The notes under the pieces were generated by a model that saw nothing but the letters and a program-made list of their open reading frames with translations, did not search any database and was not told the origin of the DNA. Positions 8,556 through 18,494 of a stretch of DNA of 64,000 nt are shown here, in pieces. A program made the translations under genes and the position numbers. Source of the stretch: Gammaproteobacteria bacterium (GTDB taxonomy: Bacteria > Pseudomonadota > Gammaproteobacteria > Pseudomonadales > Azotimanducaceae); NCBI GenBank assembly GCA_026707735.1, contig JAPOWH010000027.1, forward strand, positions 62,001-126,000. The letters are read 5' to 3'. Every line of letters starts with the position of its first letter. Position 1 is the stretch's first letter.

Positions 8556-10223
8556 CTACTTTGCTATAGGCGTCCGCAACAATTCGTGATACTGAGAGAA
8601 TTCGGTGTCTTGTCGGGTAATCACCTCGACGACTGCTGTTCGGCCCTCTAGATTCTCCCGTTGAGCTGAGCGCAACGCGGGCTCTATTTCCTTTGGATTC
8701 TCCACCAGAATTCCGGTCGCTCCGAGCGCTCGTGCCATTGCTGCGTAGTCGCCAGATTGGTTGCCAACTCCATACTTAGACATTGCGACCTTAAGTTTCT
8801 TGTCATAGCCGCCCATGGTGCCATTGTTGACGATCACTGTAGTTATGGGAACTTCCGCCCTCACAGCAGTTTCGATCTCAGTTCCTGTGTGTCCAAAAGC
8901 CAAGTCTCCCATGAAGTTCAAACAGAATTTGTCTGGCGAAGCCAACTTCGCGCCGATCGCCAATGGCAAACCATAGCCCAGGTGCGTAGTCTTTCCCCAA
9001 CCAATGTAACCGTAGGGGCTAGTTGCTCGATAGAAGGGCATGATTTGATCGCGAGGATTTCCGGCATCGTGGGTAACAACCGCATTTCCATGGTCGATAG
9101 TCTTGTTTATGGCGTCAATCACTCGATAGGGGTTGATCGGTACTTCCGTCGAAGACAACTTAGTGGACCACTCGGAGAGCCACTCACGCTTGCACTCGGC
9201 AATATCCACCAACAAGCTGTCATCCTGCGGTCGACCTGCCTCGCCAACCCTAGCTCTTAACTCGTCGATCAAGCACTCCAGAGTAAGTTTGGCATCGCCT
9301 ACTAGCCCCAATTCGACGTCATAATCCTTGTTTATATCCTCTGCTGAAATCGTCGCGTGAATGATTTGCTTGCCTGGGGGAATTTCCAATCCAAACCCTG
9401 TCCGAGTGAGACCCGATCCAATTGCAAGCACTAGGTCTGCTTCGCCTAACCAGCGGAATACGGGTTTTGGAGCCGTCCGGTTCGCCGAACCCAGTGCCAA
9501 GGGATGATCGTCGGGAAAAGCGCTCTTTGCTTGCATCGTAGTTATGACGGGAATCTGCGCAAGATTCACGAATTCCTTGAGCTGTTGTGTTGCGTCGGCG
9601 TAGAGAACGCCTTGGCCCACCCAGAGAACTGGATTGCTGGCTGCCAGTAATGACCGGATCGCATCCTTGACATCATTGGCATTGGGTTGGGAGAGTAACG
9701 GTTTGATGGGGCGATATTGCGCAGCCTCTTGAGGAACCTCGCGCGAAAGCACGTCGCCATGAAGCTCAACAACCACTGGCCCCGGCCTTCCCTGCTTTAA
9801 TGATTGAAAGGACCTCCGCATTTCCCGAACGATGCGATTGGGTTGGTCGATTGATATCGCTAACTTAGATACGTTGGAGTAGTTCCTGACTGCCGAGAAA
9901 TTGGGTGCGACGTCGTAGCGGCCAATTCCGCTGCCGCCAGGCAAGAAAAGTAGCGGAACTGCGTCTCCCCACGCCTGAGCGATTGCTCCGAAAGAGTTCT
10001 CCACTCCGGGTCCGGATTGCGATGCGAAAACGCCGATTTTCCTGCCTGCCATTTGTCTCGAATAGCCATCCGCTGCATTGATGCCCCCTCGCTCTTGACG
10101 AAACACGATAGGACGGATACCCACACGTGCACAAGCTTCGATCAAGGGATTATCGGGAAAGCACGCCATCCATTCGACTCCCTCTAGTTTCAAGCAGTCC
10201 GCTACAAGTTCGTAACCGTTCAT
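8556..10223 (-). CDS. Thiamine-diphosphate-dependent enzyme, acetolactate synthase-like
   Basis: 555 residues with the three-domain layout of the POX/AHAS family: N-terminal pyrimidine-binding domain with the catalytic Glu44 (FRQERGG), a central domain around 190-320, and a C-terminal pyrophosphate-binding domain with the GD...N metal motif near residue 438 (MGDLAFGHTG ... NNG). The family includes acetolactate synthase, oxalyl-CoA decarboxylase and benzoylformate decarboxylase; no small AHAS subunit lies nearby, so a catabolic decarboxylase or lyase is as likely as branched-chain amino acid synthesis. ATG 10223 has a good GGGAGA ribosome binding site six bases upstream. Confidence 0.82.
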   Translation of the reverse strand: MNGYELVADCLKLEGVEWMACFPDNPLIEACARVGIRPIVFRQERGGINAADGYSRQMAGRKIGVFASQSGPGVENSFGAIAQAWGDAVPLLFLPGGSGIGRYDVAPNFSAVRNYSNVSKLAISIDQPNRIVREMRRSFQSLKQGRPGPVVVELHGDVLSREVPQEAAQYRPIKPLLSQPNANDVKDAIRSLLAASNPVLWVGQGVLYADATQQLKEFVNLAQIPVITTMQAKSAFPDDHPLALGSANRTAPKPVFRWLGEADLVLAIGSGLTRTGFGLEIPPGKQIIHATISAEDINKDYDVELGLVGDAKLTLECLIDELRARVGEAGRPQDDSLLVDIAECKREWLSEWSTKLSSTEVPINPYRVIDAINKTIDHGNAVVTHDAGNPRDQIMPFYRATSPYGYIGWGKTTHLGYGLPLAIGAKLASPDKFCLNFMGDLAFGHTGTEIETAVRAEVPITTVIVNNGTMGGYDKKLKVAMSKYGVGNQSGDYAAMARALGATGILVENPKEIEPALRSAQRENLEGRTAVVEVITRQDTEFSQYHELLRTPIAK

Positions 10224-10407
10224 CGATTTCTCCCGTTTGATCCGCTCCTGCAGTTGGGGCTAAAGAGATATTTTGCGCATGAGTTCGAAAGTGGAGTTGT
10301 AGAACCCTGCGCGTTCAACAATAGTGATGCCTAGCTCCAGACACAATTCGGCTCACAATAGCAGCGCGCAGGGTAGCCGTGGTCAAGTAGTTCCCAGAAC
10401 GCGAAAC

Positions 10408-10674
10408 TCAGCGATCGGTGCTCCAAACAACGACATTGGCCCCAACAAGAAAGAGCATCGTGCCGAATTCAGCTTGCAATATGTTGAACGTAGAAAACGA
10501 CGTCGCAAACAAACACGCTCCCGCCACTATGAAGAGTACTCCAACGAGCCCCCACAACGCACGAGTGTTGATTCGTCTAACAACCAAAGTGACCAAAAGT
10601 CCGAGTGTCGCCAATGCTCGAAGTCCACTTCGAGCATTCCAGTTGCTTGAATTCAACCTGCTTGCGTCCATCAT
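10408..10674 (-). CDS. Small hypothetical membrane protein
   Basis: 88 residues. After a polar N terminus (MMDASRLNSSNWNARSG) there are about three hydrophobic stretches: ALATLGLLVTLVV, ALWGLVGVLFIVAGACLFA and MLFLVGANVVVW. I do not recognise the family. The hydrophobic pattern and the position in an otherwise empty 690-base gap before leuS favour a real gene; the weak ribosome binding site and competing frames on the other strand speak against it. Confidence 0.45.
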   Translation of the reverse strand: MMDASRLNSSNWNARSGLRALATLGLLVTLVVRRINTRALWGLVGVLFIVAGACLFATSFSTFNILQAEFGTMLFLVGANVVVWSTDR

Positions 10675-10916
10675 GCAAACTCTACTTTCATGTTACGACG
10701 AATTCCCGCTCTAGACCAACTGGGCAAGTATCAGTAATTCGAACCAATAGTGGTAACGCTAGACGCTTGAGTGCGAAGGATGACAGAAATCTTGGTGGAC
10801 AACTCTAGCACCAACACCAGCAAATCAGACCGCCTTTAGAGCTGCCCCTGCATGCTATCATTCGCCACTAGCCGAATCGCTCGGTTTACTCGATATTTTA
10901 CTATACAAAATACCAT

Positions 10917-13343
10917 ATGAATTCCTACGACCCCTCGGTAGTGGAGGCAAAGTGGCAGAATCGTTGGGAAGAACGTGGAACCAACCTCTTCAGTAAACAG
11001 CATCTGTTAGCTGCGCCGGATCCGTTCTACAACTTGATGATGTTTCCCTATCCGTCCGCGGAAGGGCTGCACATCGGCAACATCTACGCATACACCGGCG
11101 CAGATGTACAGGGTCGCTTTCAACGGCTCAATGGCAAAACGGTGTTCGAACCCATAGGTTTTGATGCGTTTGGAATCCACTCGGAAAACTTTGCGCTCAA
11201 AACGGGCACCAACCCCAACGAACTCATTCCTAAGAACATCGAGAATTTCGCTCGACAACTTCGTCGTTTCGGTGGAATGTACGATTGGAACCACACAGTC
11301 GATACGACGGACCCCGCGTACTACAAGTGGACGCAATGGATATTCGTAAAGCTCTACAAGGCTGGTTTGGTCGTCCGACGCAATGCGGCTGTCAATTGGT
11401 GCCCCCAGTGCAAGACCGTTCTAGCAAACGAGCAAGTGATTGACGGGCTTTGTGAACGATGTGACGCGTCGGTTGAACAACGTCAACTTCCTCAGTGGTT
11501 TTTGCGGATCACAAACTATGCAAAACGCCTTCTCGAGAATATTCCAAAACTGGACTGGTCCACCACTACCAAAGTGGCGCAAACCAATTGGATTGGCGCT
11601 AGTCAGGGGGCAAATGTGCTCTTTAGGGTCGCTGGACTCGATGAAGCAATTGAAGTATTTACGACCCGACCAGACACTCTGTTCGGCGCAACATACATGG
11701 TATTGGCTCCGGAGCATCCACTAGTAGAGAGACTAACCACGACCGAACAAAGAGAGGTCGTGAAGCACTATGTCGATAGCGTCCAGCATCAGGATCTCGT
11801 TGAACGTCAAAAGCTGGACCGCGACAAAACAGGCGTTCCTACGGGCTCAGATTGCATAAATCCCGTCAATGGACACGCAATTCCCATTTGGATTTCCGAC
11901 TACGTGCTGGCGGGTTACGGAACCGGTGCAATCATGGCAGTGCCCGCACACGACCAACGCGACTTCGAATTTGCGAAGAAATTCGACTTGCCGATTCGAA
12001 CCGTTGTACAACCCGACCAAGACGGTTCGGAGGTTTATGTCGAGCAGGCATACCAAGGGGAAGGAATTCTTGTAAATTCCAACGAATTCGATGGTTTGGC
12101 GAGCCAAGCAGCCAAGAAAGAAATCGTCGCAAGCCTAAACGACAAGGGGCTTGGTAGCGAGACGACCACGTATAGACTCCACGACTGGTGCATTTCCCGT
12201 CAAAGGTATTGGGGGCCTCCCATACCCATTATTCACTGCAATTCGTGTGGTCCCGTGGTAGTCGACGAAGACGACCTTCCTGTACGCCTACCCTATCTTG
12301 AAGATTTCAAGCCTGATGAAACCGGAGAAAGCCCTCTCTCAAGGGATGCGGAATGGTGCAACGTAGCCTGTCCTTCATGTGGCAAGCCAGCTAAGCGTGA
12401 GACCGATGTTTCCGACACTTTCTTGGATAGTGCGTGGTATTTCCTGCGCTACCCATGTACGGACGATCCAAACAATGCTTTCGATTCAAGATTGCTGGAG
12501 AAATGGCTACCAGTTCACTCCTACATTGGCGGAAACGAACACGCGGTTCTGCACCTTCTGTATTCGCGATTTCTCACAATGGCCCTGCACGACTTCGGAC
12601 ACCTGGAATTCGAAGAGCCCTACAGGAAGTTCCGCGCTCATGGATTGTTGATACGCGACGGGAAAAAAATATCTAAGAGCCGAGGCAACGTCATCGTTCC
12701 TGATGACCTCATTGTGGAATACGGAGCTGACACAGTAAGAATGTATCTGATGTTTCTTGGTCCCTTTGAGCAAGGTGGTGACTACCAAGAACATGGAATT
12801 CAGGGACCTCGGACATTCCTGAATCGCCTTTGGCAGTCTGTTTCCGAAGCCGTGGACGAACCCATTGATCCCAAAGTGGAAAAAGAATTGCACCGAACAA
12901 TCAAGCAAGTCTCGAACTCGATTCACGACCTTCGATTCAACACCGCCATTGCAAACATGATGGAGTACTTGAATGTGGTCAGATCGGGCGGACGACAGCC
13001 ACGCCGTTGCGAAGTCGAGCCCCTAGTGATCATGGTTGCACCTTTCTGCCCGCACATAGCCGAGGAGCTTCACGAACACCTCGGACATTCCGAAAGCATT
13101 TTCGATTCCGCCTCATGGCCAGCATTCGATTTAAAGCTCCTTGAAGCCGAGGAAGTGGAAATAGCGGTTCAAGTCAATGGCAAATTGCGTGCAACGATTC
13201 GTTGCCCGACGAACGCATCCGAAGACGAAGTGGCTCAACAGGCACTGAAACATCCCAACGTTTCACGTTATACAAACTCCGGAACGATCAAGAGGCGAAT
13301 ATTCGTACCTAGCCGAATGCTAAGTTTCGTAGTTGCTCAATAG
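10917..13343 (+). CDS. leuS: Leucyl-tRNA synthetase
   Basis: 808 residues, class Ia synthetase. The HIGH-type motif is HIGN in PYPSAEGLHIGN (44-55) and the KMSKS-type motif is KISKS near 583-587. Two Cys-rich zinc-binding-like segments occur (CPQCK...CERCD around 162-180, CNSCG...CPSCGK around 440-487). The CP1 editing domain shows TTRPDTLFGATYMVLAPEHP and GTGAIMAVPAHDQRDFEF. The enzyme charges tRNA-Leu in the cytoplasm and edits mischarged norvaline or isoleucine. First gene of leuS-lptE-holA, an order conserved in Gammaproteobacteria. ATG 10917 lacks a clear Shine-Dalgarno sequence but fits the N terminus of homologues. Confidence 0.97.
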   Translation: MNSYDPSVVEAKWQNRWEERGTNLFSKQHLLAAPDPFYNLMMFPYPSAEGLHIGNIYAYTGADVQGRFQRLNGKTVFEPIGFDAFGIHSENFALKTGTNPNELIPKNIENFARQLRRFGGMYDWNHTVDTTDPAYYKWTQWIFVKLYKAGLVVRRNAAVNWCPQCKTVLANEQVIDGLCERCDASVEQRQLPQWFLRITNYAKRLLENIPKLDWSTTTKVAQTNWIGASQGANVLFRVAGLDEAIEVFTTRPDTLFGATYMVLAPEHPLVERLTTTEQREVVKHYVDSVQHQDLVERQKLDRDKTGVPTGSDCINPVNGHAIPIWISDYVLAGYGTGAIMAVPAHDQRDFEFAKKFDLPIRTVVQPDQDGSEVYVEQAYQGEGILVNSNEFDGLASQAAKKEIVASLNDKGLGSETTTYRLHDWCISRQRYWGPPIPIIHCNSCGPVVVDEDDLPVRLPYLEDFKPDETGESPLSRDAEWCNVACPSCGKPAKRETDVSDTFLDSAWYFLRYPCTDDPNNAFDSRLLEKWLPVHSYIGGNEHAVLHLLYSRFLTMALHDFGHLEFEEPYRKFRAHGLLIRDGKKISKSRGNVIVPDDLIVEYGADTVRMYLMFLGPFEQGGDYQEHGIQGPRTFLNRLWQSVSEAVDEPIDPKVEKELHRTIKQVSNSIHDLRFNTAIANMMEYLNVVRSGGRQPRRCEVEPLVIMVAPFCPHIAEELHEHLGHSESIFDSASWPAFDLKLLEAEEVEIAVQVNGKLRATIRCPTNASEDEVAQQALKHPNVSRYTNSGTIKRRIFVPSRMLSFVVAQ

Positions 13344-13359
13344 CGGACTTTCACGTCGC

Positions 13360-13878
13360 ATGAACACGCGCCAGCTGACAAAGGTAGCACTCGGCCTCTC
13401 AGTTCTTCTACTGGTTCTATACGGCTGCGGCTTTCAATTGCGAACCACCAGCCTATCGTCACAGGTTGCAAGCGTTGAGGTCTCAAGCATTGAATCTCCT
13501 CGAATTGCGAGCGCGCTGGAGCGAGGCTTGTCAAGACTGGGAATTGGTGTTGAGTCAGTGGAAGCGCCTGATGTTCGCGTTCATATATACGAGCACGAAT
13601 TCCTGCAGGCAGGCTCTCTGTTCATACCAAGGGGCGGATTGGTCGAGTATGAAATTACTTTGGAAGTGCACATTGGAATCGAGGTAGCAGATGAGCAGGA
13701 AGAACCACTAAATACGGTGCTTACCGAGGCTCAGCGTGTCGCAGTCAATGCCGAAAATCTACTGTCGACATCAGCGGAGGATGAAGTAGTACGCCAAGAA
13801 TTGGTTGACAAAATAGTTGACTCAATTATTCGACTAATCGCAAGCGTCGTTTCCCAACCTTCCACTGATTCGCCATGA
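13360..13878 (+). CDS. lptE: LPS-assembly lipoprotein LptE
   Basis: 172 residues from ATG 13360, 16 bases after leuS (an upstream in-frame TTG inside leuS is unlikely). A lipoprotein signal is clear: MNTRQLTK, a hydrophobic stretch, then the lipobox LYGC with Cys23, followed by GFQLR, which is the classic start of mature LptE. LptE plugs the LptD beta-barrel and helps deliver LPS to the outer-membrane surface. The body is poorly conserved, as usual for the family, so the call rests on the lipobox, the GFQLR start, size and place between leuS and holA. Confidence 0.9.
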   Translation: MNTRQLTKVALGLSVLLLVLYGCGFQLRTTSLSSQVASVEVSSIESPRIASALERGLSRLGIGVESVEAPDVRVHIYEHEFLQAGSLFIPRGGLVEYEITLEVHIGIEVADEQEEPLNTVLTEAQRVAVNAENLLSTSAEDEVVRQELVDKIVDSIIRLIASVVSQPSTDSP

Positions 13879-13939
13879 GACAATTCACGCCGGGCGGCAA
13901 CCGGCATCATTCGCCCAGCGCTTTGAGTAAGTCGAGTCG

Positions 13940-14959
13940 ATGGAAATAGAAGCAAACAAGCTGAAGTCATCACTGGATTCCGGCCAACTCGCCCCACTTT
14001 ACTACATAGCAGGAACAGAAATTCTGCTTGTCCAGGAGAGTGCTCAAGCCATCATTGAGGCTGCAAACCAAGCTGGGTTCGATGAAGTCGTCCGAACAGA
14101 AGTTGGATCCAGAAAAGACTGGGATGGCGTCCTTGTTGACGCTGCAAGTCCATCGCTGTTTGCGGAAAAAAGGCTGTTTGATGTGACTATGACAACGAAC
14201 ACCATAGACAAGGAGTCTAGCGCAACAATCAAAACCTATCTAAGAGATCCGGATCCCAATGCGATACTGCTCGCTAGGGGCAAGACTTTCACCTACCAAC
14301 ACAGGTCGTTGGCTTGGTTCAAAAATTTAGTTGCCAACGCTGTTGTTGTAATTGCCGAACCACTCTCGGGCCCCCAATTCAATCGGTGGCTAGATGCGCG
14401 AGCGAGAGCTTTTCGATTGAATCTGTCCGACGAAGCAATCGACGAGCTAGCTAACCTGACGGACGGTAATCTTCTGGCAGCACACCAGGAACTTGAGAAA
14501 CTCGCCTTGGTGTTTCTGAATTCCACCGAAGTGATCGGCATCGACTCGTTAACCAAATTGAACTGGAGCACGGGCAATACGTTTGGATTGATCGATGCAG
14601 CGACTCAAGGCCAAGCGGCCATGGTTGGAAAGATCTTGAAGGCGGTGATTCGCGACGGAACGGATCCACTGAGTGTTGTTGGGTTAATAGCTCTGCAACT
14701 TCGACGCATGCACGCATTTGTGCTTGGAGAGCAAGCACGCTTGCCCCGTCGCCTACAGGCTGCCAGCAGGAGAATTGGGCGGGAAACTCTAGAGAGTCTT
14801 CTTATTGAGTGTTCCCATGTCGATAGTCAACGAAAAGGGGTGCTAACTGGCGACCCGTGGCAATCCATTCAAGCGTTACTCTTGGCGATGTCTGGCAAAC
14901 CAGAAATCCCACTAGTAGAGACGACAGTTGCCTGGCGCACAATTGACTACGAATCCTAG
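13940..14959 (+). CDS. holA: DNA polymerase III subunit delta
   Basis: 339 residues, the normal size for HolA, the clamp-loader subunit that opens the beta sliding clamp. The N terminus (LKSSLDSGQLAPLYYIAGTEILLVQES) and the LFAEKRLFDVTM segment near 72-84 match the family, as does the central LSDEAIDELANLTDGNLLAAHQELEKL stretch read in parts. ATG 13940 is 61 bases after lptE. The usual next gene in the class, nadD, is missing here; a convergent histidine phosphatase lies 9 bases downstream instead. Confidence 0.92.
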   Translation: MEIEANKLKSSLDSGQLAPLYYIAGTEILLVQESAQAIIEAANQAGFDEVVRTEVGSRKDWDGVLVDAASPSLFAEKRLFDVTMTTNTIDKESSATIKTYLRDPDPNAILLARGKTFTYQHRSLAWFKNLVANAVVVIAEPLSGPQFNRWLDARARAFRLNLSDEAIDELANLTDGNLLAAHQELEKLALVFLNSTEVIGIDSLTKLNWSTGNTFGLIDAATQGQAAMVGKILKAVIRDGTDPLSVVGLIALQLRRMHAFVLGEQARLPRRLQAASRRIGRETLESLLIECSHVDSQRKGVLTGDPWQSIQALLLAMSGKPEIPLVETTVAWRTIDYES

Positions 14960-14968
14960 AACTACGCA

Positions 14969-15520
14969 CTAATTGATTTTGGTTTGCGCTTCGGAGCCCT
15001 GCGCGACTAGCACCAGCCGGTTGTCAGCTTTGCTCAATTGCGTAATGGATGCATTGTCAGGCCGAAAAACAATGAGCTCGGTAGATCCAAGAGCCGCTCC
15101 CACCAGAACATTTATGGCGATAAAGTGAGAGAAAATCACATGATCGGCTGAAAAATCCAGTGCAGCCTCAATCATCGTATTTCGCCAGCCCAATAATTCA
15201 TCCGGTAAATCCATCCACTTGCCATTCATTACCTGGCGCAACCAAAGGGCACGTTTATCCAGACCAAGCGAAGGAGGAGATGGAACTTCTGCAAACCGGT
15301 CGTCAATCTGAGGGGTAATGTCCCACAAGTCGGCCAATGGTTGCGCCGTTTCCCGTGCTCTAGCCAATGGACTTGTCAATATCGGCAATGGGCCAATGTT
15401 CTTGAGGAGTTCAGCAGAGCGATGCGCCTGACTTTGGCCCAGTTCGCTCAGACCCGGATCGAGATGTTGAGCGAATGTAGCCGCGGCTTCGCCGTGTCGC
15501 ACTATGTATAGAAAAGGCAC
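14969..15520 (-). CDS. Histidine phosphatase (phosphoglycerate-mutase-like) family protein
   Basis: 183 residues with the phosphatase RHG motif at the N terminus (YIVRHGEA, catalytic His9) and LSELGQSQAHRSAELL following. The SPLARARETAQPL segment supplies the conserved Arg, and the distal His lies in VIFSHFIAINVL. The family covers SixA-, CobC- and PhoE-type phosphatases. Because cobS and cobT start 120 bases away on the other strand, a role in cobamide metabolism (alpha-ribazole phosphatase) is possible but the sequence alone does not prove it. The start is GTG 15520. Confidence 0.85.
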   Translation of the reverse strand: MPFLYIVRHGEAAATFAQHLDPGLSELGQSQAHRSAELLKNIGPLPILTSPLARARETAQPLADLWDITPQIDDRFAEVPSPPSLGLDKRALWLRQVMNGKWMDLPDELLGWRNTMIEAALDFSADHVIFSHFIAINVLVGAALGSTELIVFRPDNASITQLSKADNRLVLVAQGSEAQTKIN

Positions 15521-15642
15521 CTGTCTTGAAGTCCCGTGTTGGTCTATCGGGGATTTCTGCGAATTCCCTCACACAAAGGGAGCATTCGTAAAATTAGCAC
15601 GCTATTCAAGCGGTCATCCTCAATATCCGTCGGGACAAACCA

Positions 15643-16668
15643 GTGGGCAGACACACCAATAAGATTTCAGTTGACGGGCACGAATCCGGCCTAAGTCCCG
15701 ACATGGTACCGGATACAACAGTCGACGCTCAAGAGCTCTTCAATCTTGAGCACCCGTTAACTGTTCCAGCCTTCAGCAAGCGCACAGACTATGTGCCGCT
15801 ATTTGATGAGGGCTACCGATTCGATCCCCACACGACTCTCGCCATTCTTGCGGGATTTGCCCACAATCGTCGAGTCATGATTCAGGGATACCACGGTACA
15901 GGCAAGTCCACTCACATAGAGCAGGTCGCAGCAAGGCTCAATTGGCCCTGCGTGCGCGTAAATCTAGATAGCCACATTAGCCGCATCGACTTGGTTGGAA
16001 AAGATGCAATTGTTATAGAGGATGGCAAGCAAGTAACGGCATTCAAGGAGGGAATACTTCCCTGGGCACTGCAACATCCGACTTGCATAGTGTTCGACGA
16101 ATATGACGCCGGTCGCCCCGACGTGATGTTTGTAATCCAGCGAGTGCTCGAAGTTGAGGGAAAGCTCACTCTACTTGACCAAAATCGAGTCATTACACCT
16201 CACCCATGGTTCCGCCTCTTCTCCACAACAAATACGGTGGGGCTTGGCGACACGACTGGTATGTATCACGGTACACAGCAAATCAATCACGGCCAGATGG
16301 ACCGCTGGAATGTTGTAGCTACTTTGAATTATCTGCCCCACGACGTTGAAGTGGACATTGTGTATGGCAAGGCGAAGTCGTGGCAAAATCGCAATGAAGG
16401 ACGCAAGACCATAGCGAACATGGTTAGCGTTGCCGACCTTACTCGCAAGGGCTTCGTTAATGGCGACGTCTCCGTAGTTATGTCTCCTCGAACCGTGCTG
16501 ACTTGGGCTGAGAATGCCGAAATATTCAACGACATTGGATTTGGATTTCGCGTAACCTTTCTCAATAAATGCGACGAACTAGAAAGGCCTATCATCGCTG
16601 AGTACTATCAAAGGTGCATGGGAGACGATCTAGGCGATGCGACATCCCAACTTACTGTTAGGTCCTAG
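15643..16668 (+). CDS. cobS: Cobaltochelatase AAA+ subunit CobS
   Basis: 341 residues, close to the length of known CobS. Walker [10 protein letters not shown] (82-90) and Walker [10 protein letters not shown] (148-156) sit in long stretches typical of CobS, for example [16 protein letters not shown] and [19 protein letters not shown]. CobS is the ATPase of the aerobic cobalt chelatase CobNST, which inserts Co2+ into hydrogenobyrinate a,c-diamide. The start is GTG 15643; no upstream ATG is in frame. cobT follows after 11 bases. No cobN or other corrin gene lies in the window, so the large subunit must be elsewhere or the pair has another job. Confidence 0.93.
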   Translation: MGRHTNKISVDGHESGLSPDMVPDTTVDAQELFNLEHPLTVPAFSKRTDYVPLFDEGYRFDPHTTLAILAGFAHNRRVMIQGYHGTGKSTHIEQVAARLNWPCVRVNLDSHISRIDLVGKDAIVIEDGKQVTAFKEGILPWALQHPTCIVFDEYDAGRPDVMFVIQRVLEVEGKLTLLDQNRVITPHPWFRLFSTTNTVGLGDTTGMYHGTQQINHGQMDRWNVVATLNYLPHDVEVDIVYGKAKSWQNRNEGRKTIANMVSVADLTRKGFVNGDVSVVMSPRTVLTWAENAEIFNDIGFGFRVTFLNKCDELERPIIAEYYQRCMGDDLGDATSQLTVRS

Positions 16669-16679
16669 TCCGTTACCTT

Positions 16680-18494
16680 ATGTCGGAAGAGCATTCCGAA
16701 AATCCGCTTGAGCCCTTCAAGCGTGCAATGTCCGCCACGATTCGAGCCATCGCAGAAAACGACGAGCTTGACGTAAGTTTCAGCAAGGGAACTGCCTCGT
16801 TGCAAGGCAACTCGGTCCGCGTACCAACTCCAGACATCGGATGTTCCGACGAAGACTTGAACGTGGTACGCGGAATCGGCGATGAGATGGCACTGAAACT
16901 TCGCTATCACGACGAATCGCTCTACCGCAAAACCTGCCCTTCAACAGGTCCAGCGCAAGAGCTATTTCAGTGGGTTGAAGACGCGCGAGTAGCATCTCTG
17001 GGATCGTTGCGAATGGAAGGCGTCGCGAAGAATCTAGATGCCTCTTTGGAAGCCATTTGTAAACAATCCCTGTTTGACCGCATCACGGCAGAGACCGAAG
17101 CTCCATTGGGTGTCGCCGTTGGACTGATTGTGCGCCAACAATTGACGGGGCGCAAATTGCCCCCTGCCGCTGAAAATGTTGCGCAGTTCTGGCGAGAGTA
17201 CGTGCAGGAACAAGCAGGGAAGGACATTGCCAGACTTGAGGATTGCATTCAAGACCAGCAGGTGTTTTCCTCACGCTGTCGAGAGATACTGCTGGATCTT
17301 GGACTCATTCCTGAGTACGAAGACCAACCAGAATTCATGGAAAACGAGCAAGAATCTCAATCCAGCACCGAGGACGAAGGCGAGCCTGACTACTCGGCGG
17401 AAGATGTGGTTCTCGACGACGACTTCGACAGCGATGAGGACTCTCAAGGAGAAACCACAACAGTCGAAATGGATGCCGACATGGACACCTCTGAATTGGG
17501 CAGCGACGCTGAAGTTGAAGACTCGCTACTTGCGAACGTCGATGACTCCGGCAACATCAAGGTCAATGTCGACTACCAGCCATTTACCACTGAATTTGAT
17601 GAAGTAGTTAACGCAGAGGAACTGTGCGATGCAGAGGAGTTAGCGCGGTTGAGAGATGTGCTAGACAGACAGCTTTTGCCGCTAAAGCACGCCACAGCAA
17701 AGCTAGCAATTCGCCTGCAACGCCGATTGATGGCGATCCAGAATCGAACGTGGGAGTTTGATCTTGATGAAGGAATGCTGGATTCTTCCCGACTAGAGCA
17801 GGTAATAGTGAATCCGATGCATCCGCTTGCTTTCAAGCAGGAAAAAGAACTGGAGTTTCGTGACACGGTGGTAACAATGCTCATCGACAGCTCCGGTTCA
17901 ATGCGAGGAAGATCAATTGCAATTGCGGCAATGTGCGGGGACATCCTTGGACGTACATTAGAACGGTGTGCCGTACGCGTCGAGATTCTTGGCTTCACCA
18001 CAAGCGCATGGCGTGGAGGACAGTCTCGCGAGGAATGGATAAACGCCGGCAAACCAGCCAATCCGGGCAGGCTGAACGACTTGCGGCACATTGTCTACAA
18101 AGATGCCGATGTCCCGTGGCGTCGATGTCGGCGACACCTCGGCCTAATGATGCGGGAGGAAATGCTCAAGGAGAATATCGATGGCGAAGCTCTGATTTGG
18201 GCGCATAACCGGCTTGTAGGGCGCAACGAACAGCGTAAGGTCCTAATGGTGATTTCGGATGGACTGCCGGTAGACAATTCGACATTGCTGGTCAATCCCA
18301 GCAACTACTTGGAGCAACATCTGAAGTATGCAATAGAGATGATTGAAAAACACTCGTCGGTTGAACTCATCGCAATTGGAATTGGACACGACGTTACCAA
18401 TCACTACAGTAGAGCGGTAACAATCACCGACGCGGAGCAACTTGGTGGCGCAATCACCGATCAGCTGGCTGCACTTTTTGATGTTCAGACTTGA
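16680..18494 (+). CDS. cobT: Cobaltochelatase VWA subunit CobT
   Basis: 604 residues. A conserved N-terminal part is followed by a very acidic linker (about 225-285, rich in Asp/Glu) and a C-terminal von Willebrand A domain with the MIDAS motif DSSGSM near 403-408. This architecture is characteristic of CobT, which forms the ring complex with CobS and presents substrate or metal to CobN. The ATG at 16680 is 11 bases after cobS. The last 14 bases overlap the start of the PhoD-like gene, so the three may be co-transcribed. Confidence 0.93.
   Translation: MSEEHSENPLEPFKRAMSATIRAIAENDELDVSFSKGTASLQGNSVRVPTPDIGCSDEDLNVVRGIGDEMALKLRYHDESLYRKTCPSTGPAQELFQWVEDARVASLGSLRMEGVAKNLDASLEAICKQSLFDRITAETEAPLGVAVGLIVRQQLTGRKLPPAAENVAQFWREYVQEQAGKDIARLEDCIQDQQVFSSRCREILLDLGLIPEYEDQPEFMENEQESQSSTEDEGEPDYSAEDVVLDDDFDSDEDSQGETTTVEMDADMDTSELGSDAEVEDSLLANVDDSGNIKVNVDYQPFTTEFDEVVNAEELCDAEELARLRDVLDRQLLPLKHATAKLAIRLQRRLMAIQNRTWEFDLDEGMLDSSRLEQVIVNPMHPLAFKQEKELEFRDTVVTMLIDSSGSMRGRSIAIAAMCGDILGRTLERCAVRVEILGFTTSAWRGGQSREEWINAGKPANPGRLNDLRHIVYKDADVPWRRCRRHLGLMMREEMLKENIDGEALIWAHNRLVGRNEQRKVLMVISDGLPVDNSTLLVNPSNYLEQHLKYAIEMIEKHSSVELIAIGIGHDVTNHYSRAVTITDAEQLGGAITDQLAALFDVQT

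Noticed and set aside
17573-18091. 172-codon frame opposite cobT
   Set aside because: It overlaps the VWA domain of cobT and is Ser/Arg-rich in the way of antisense frames.
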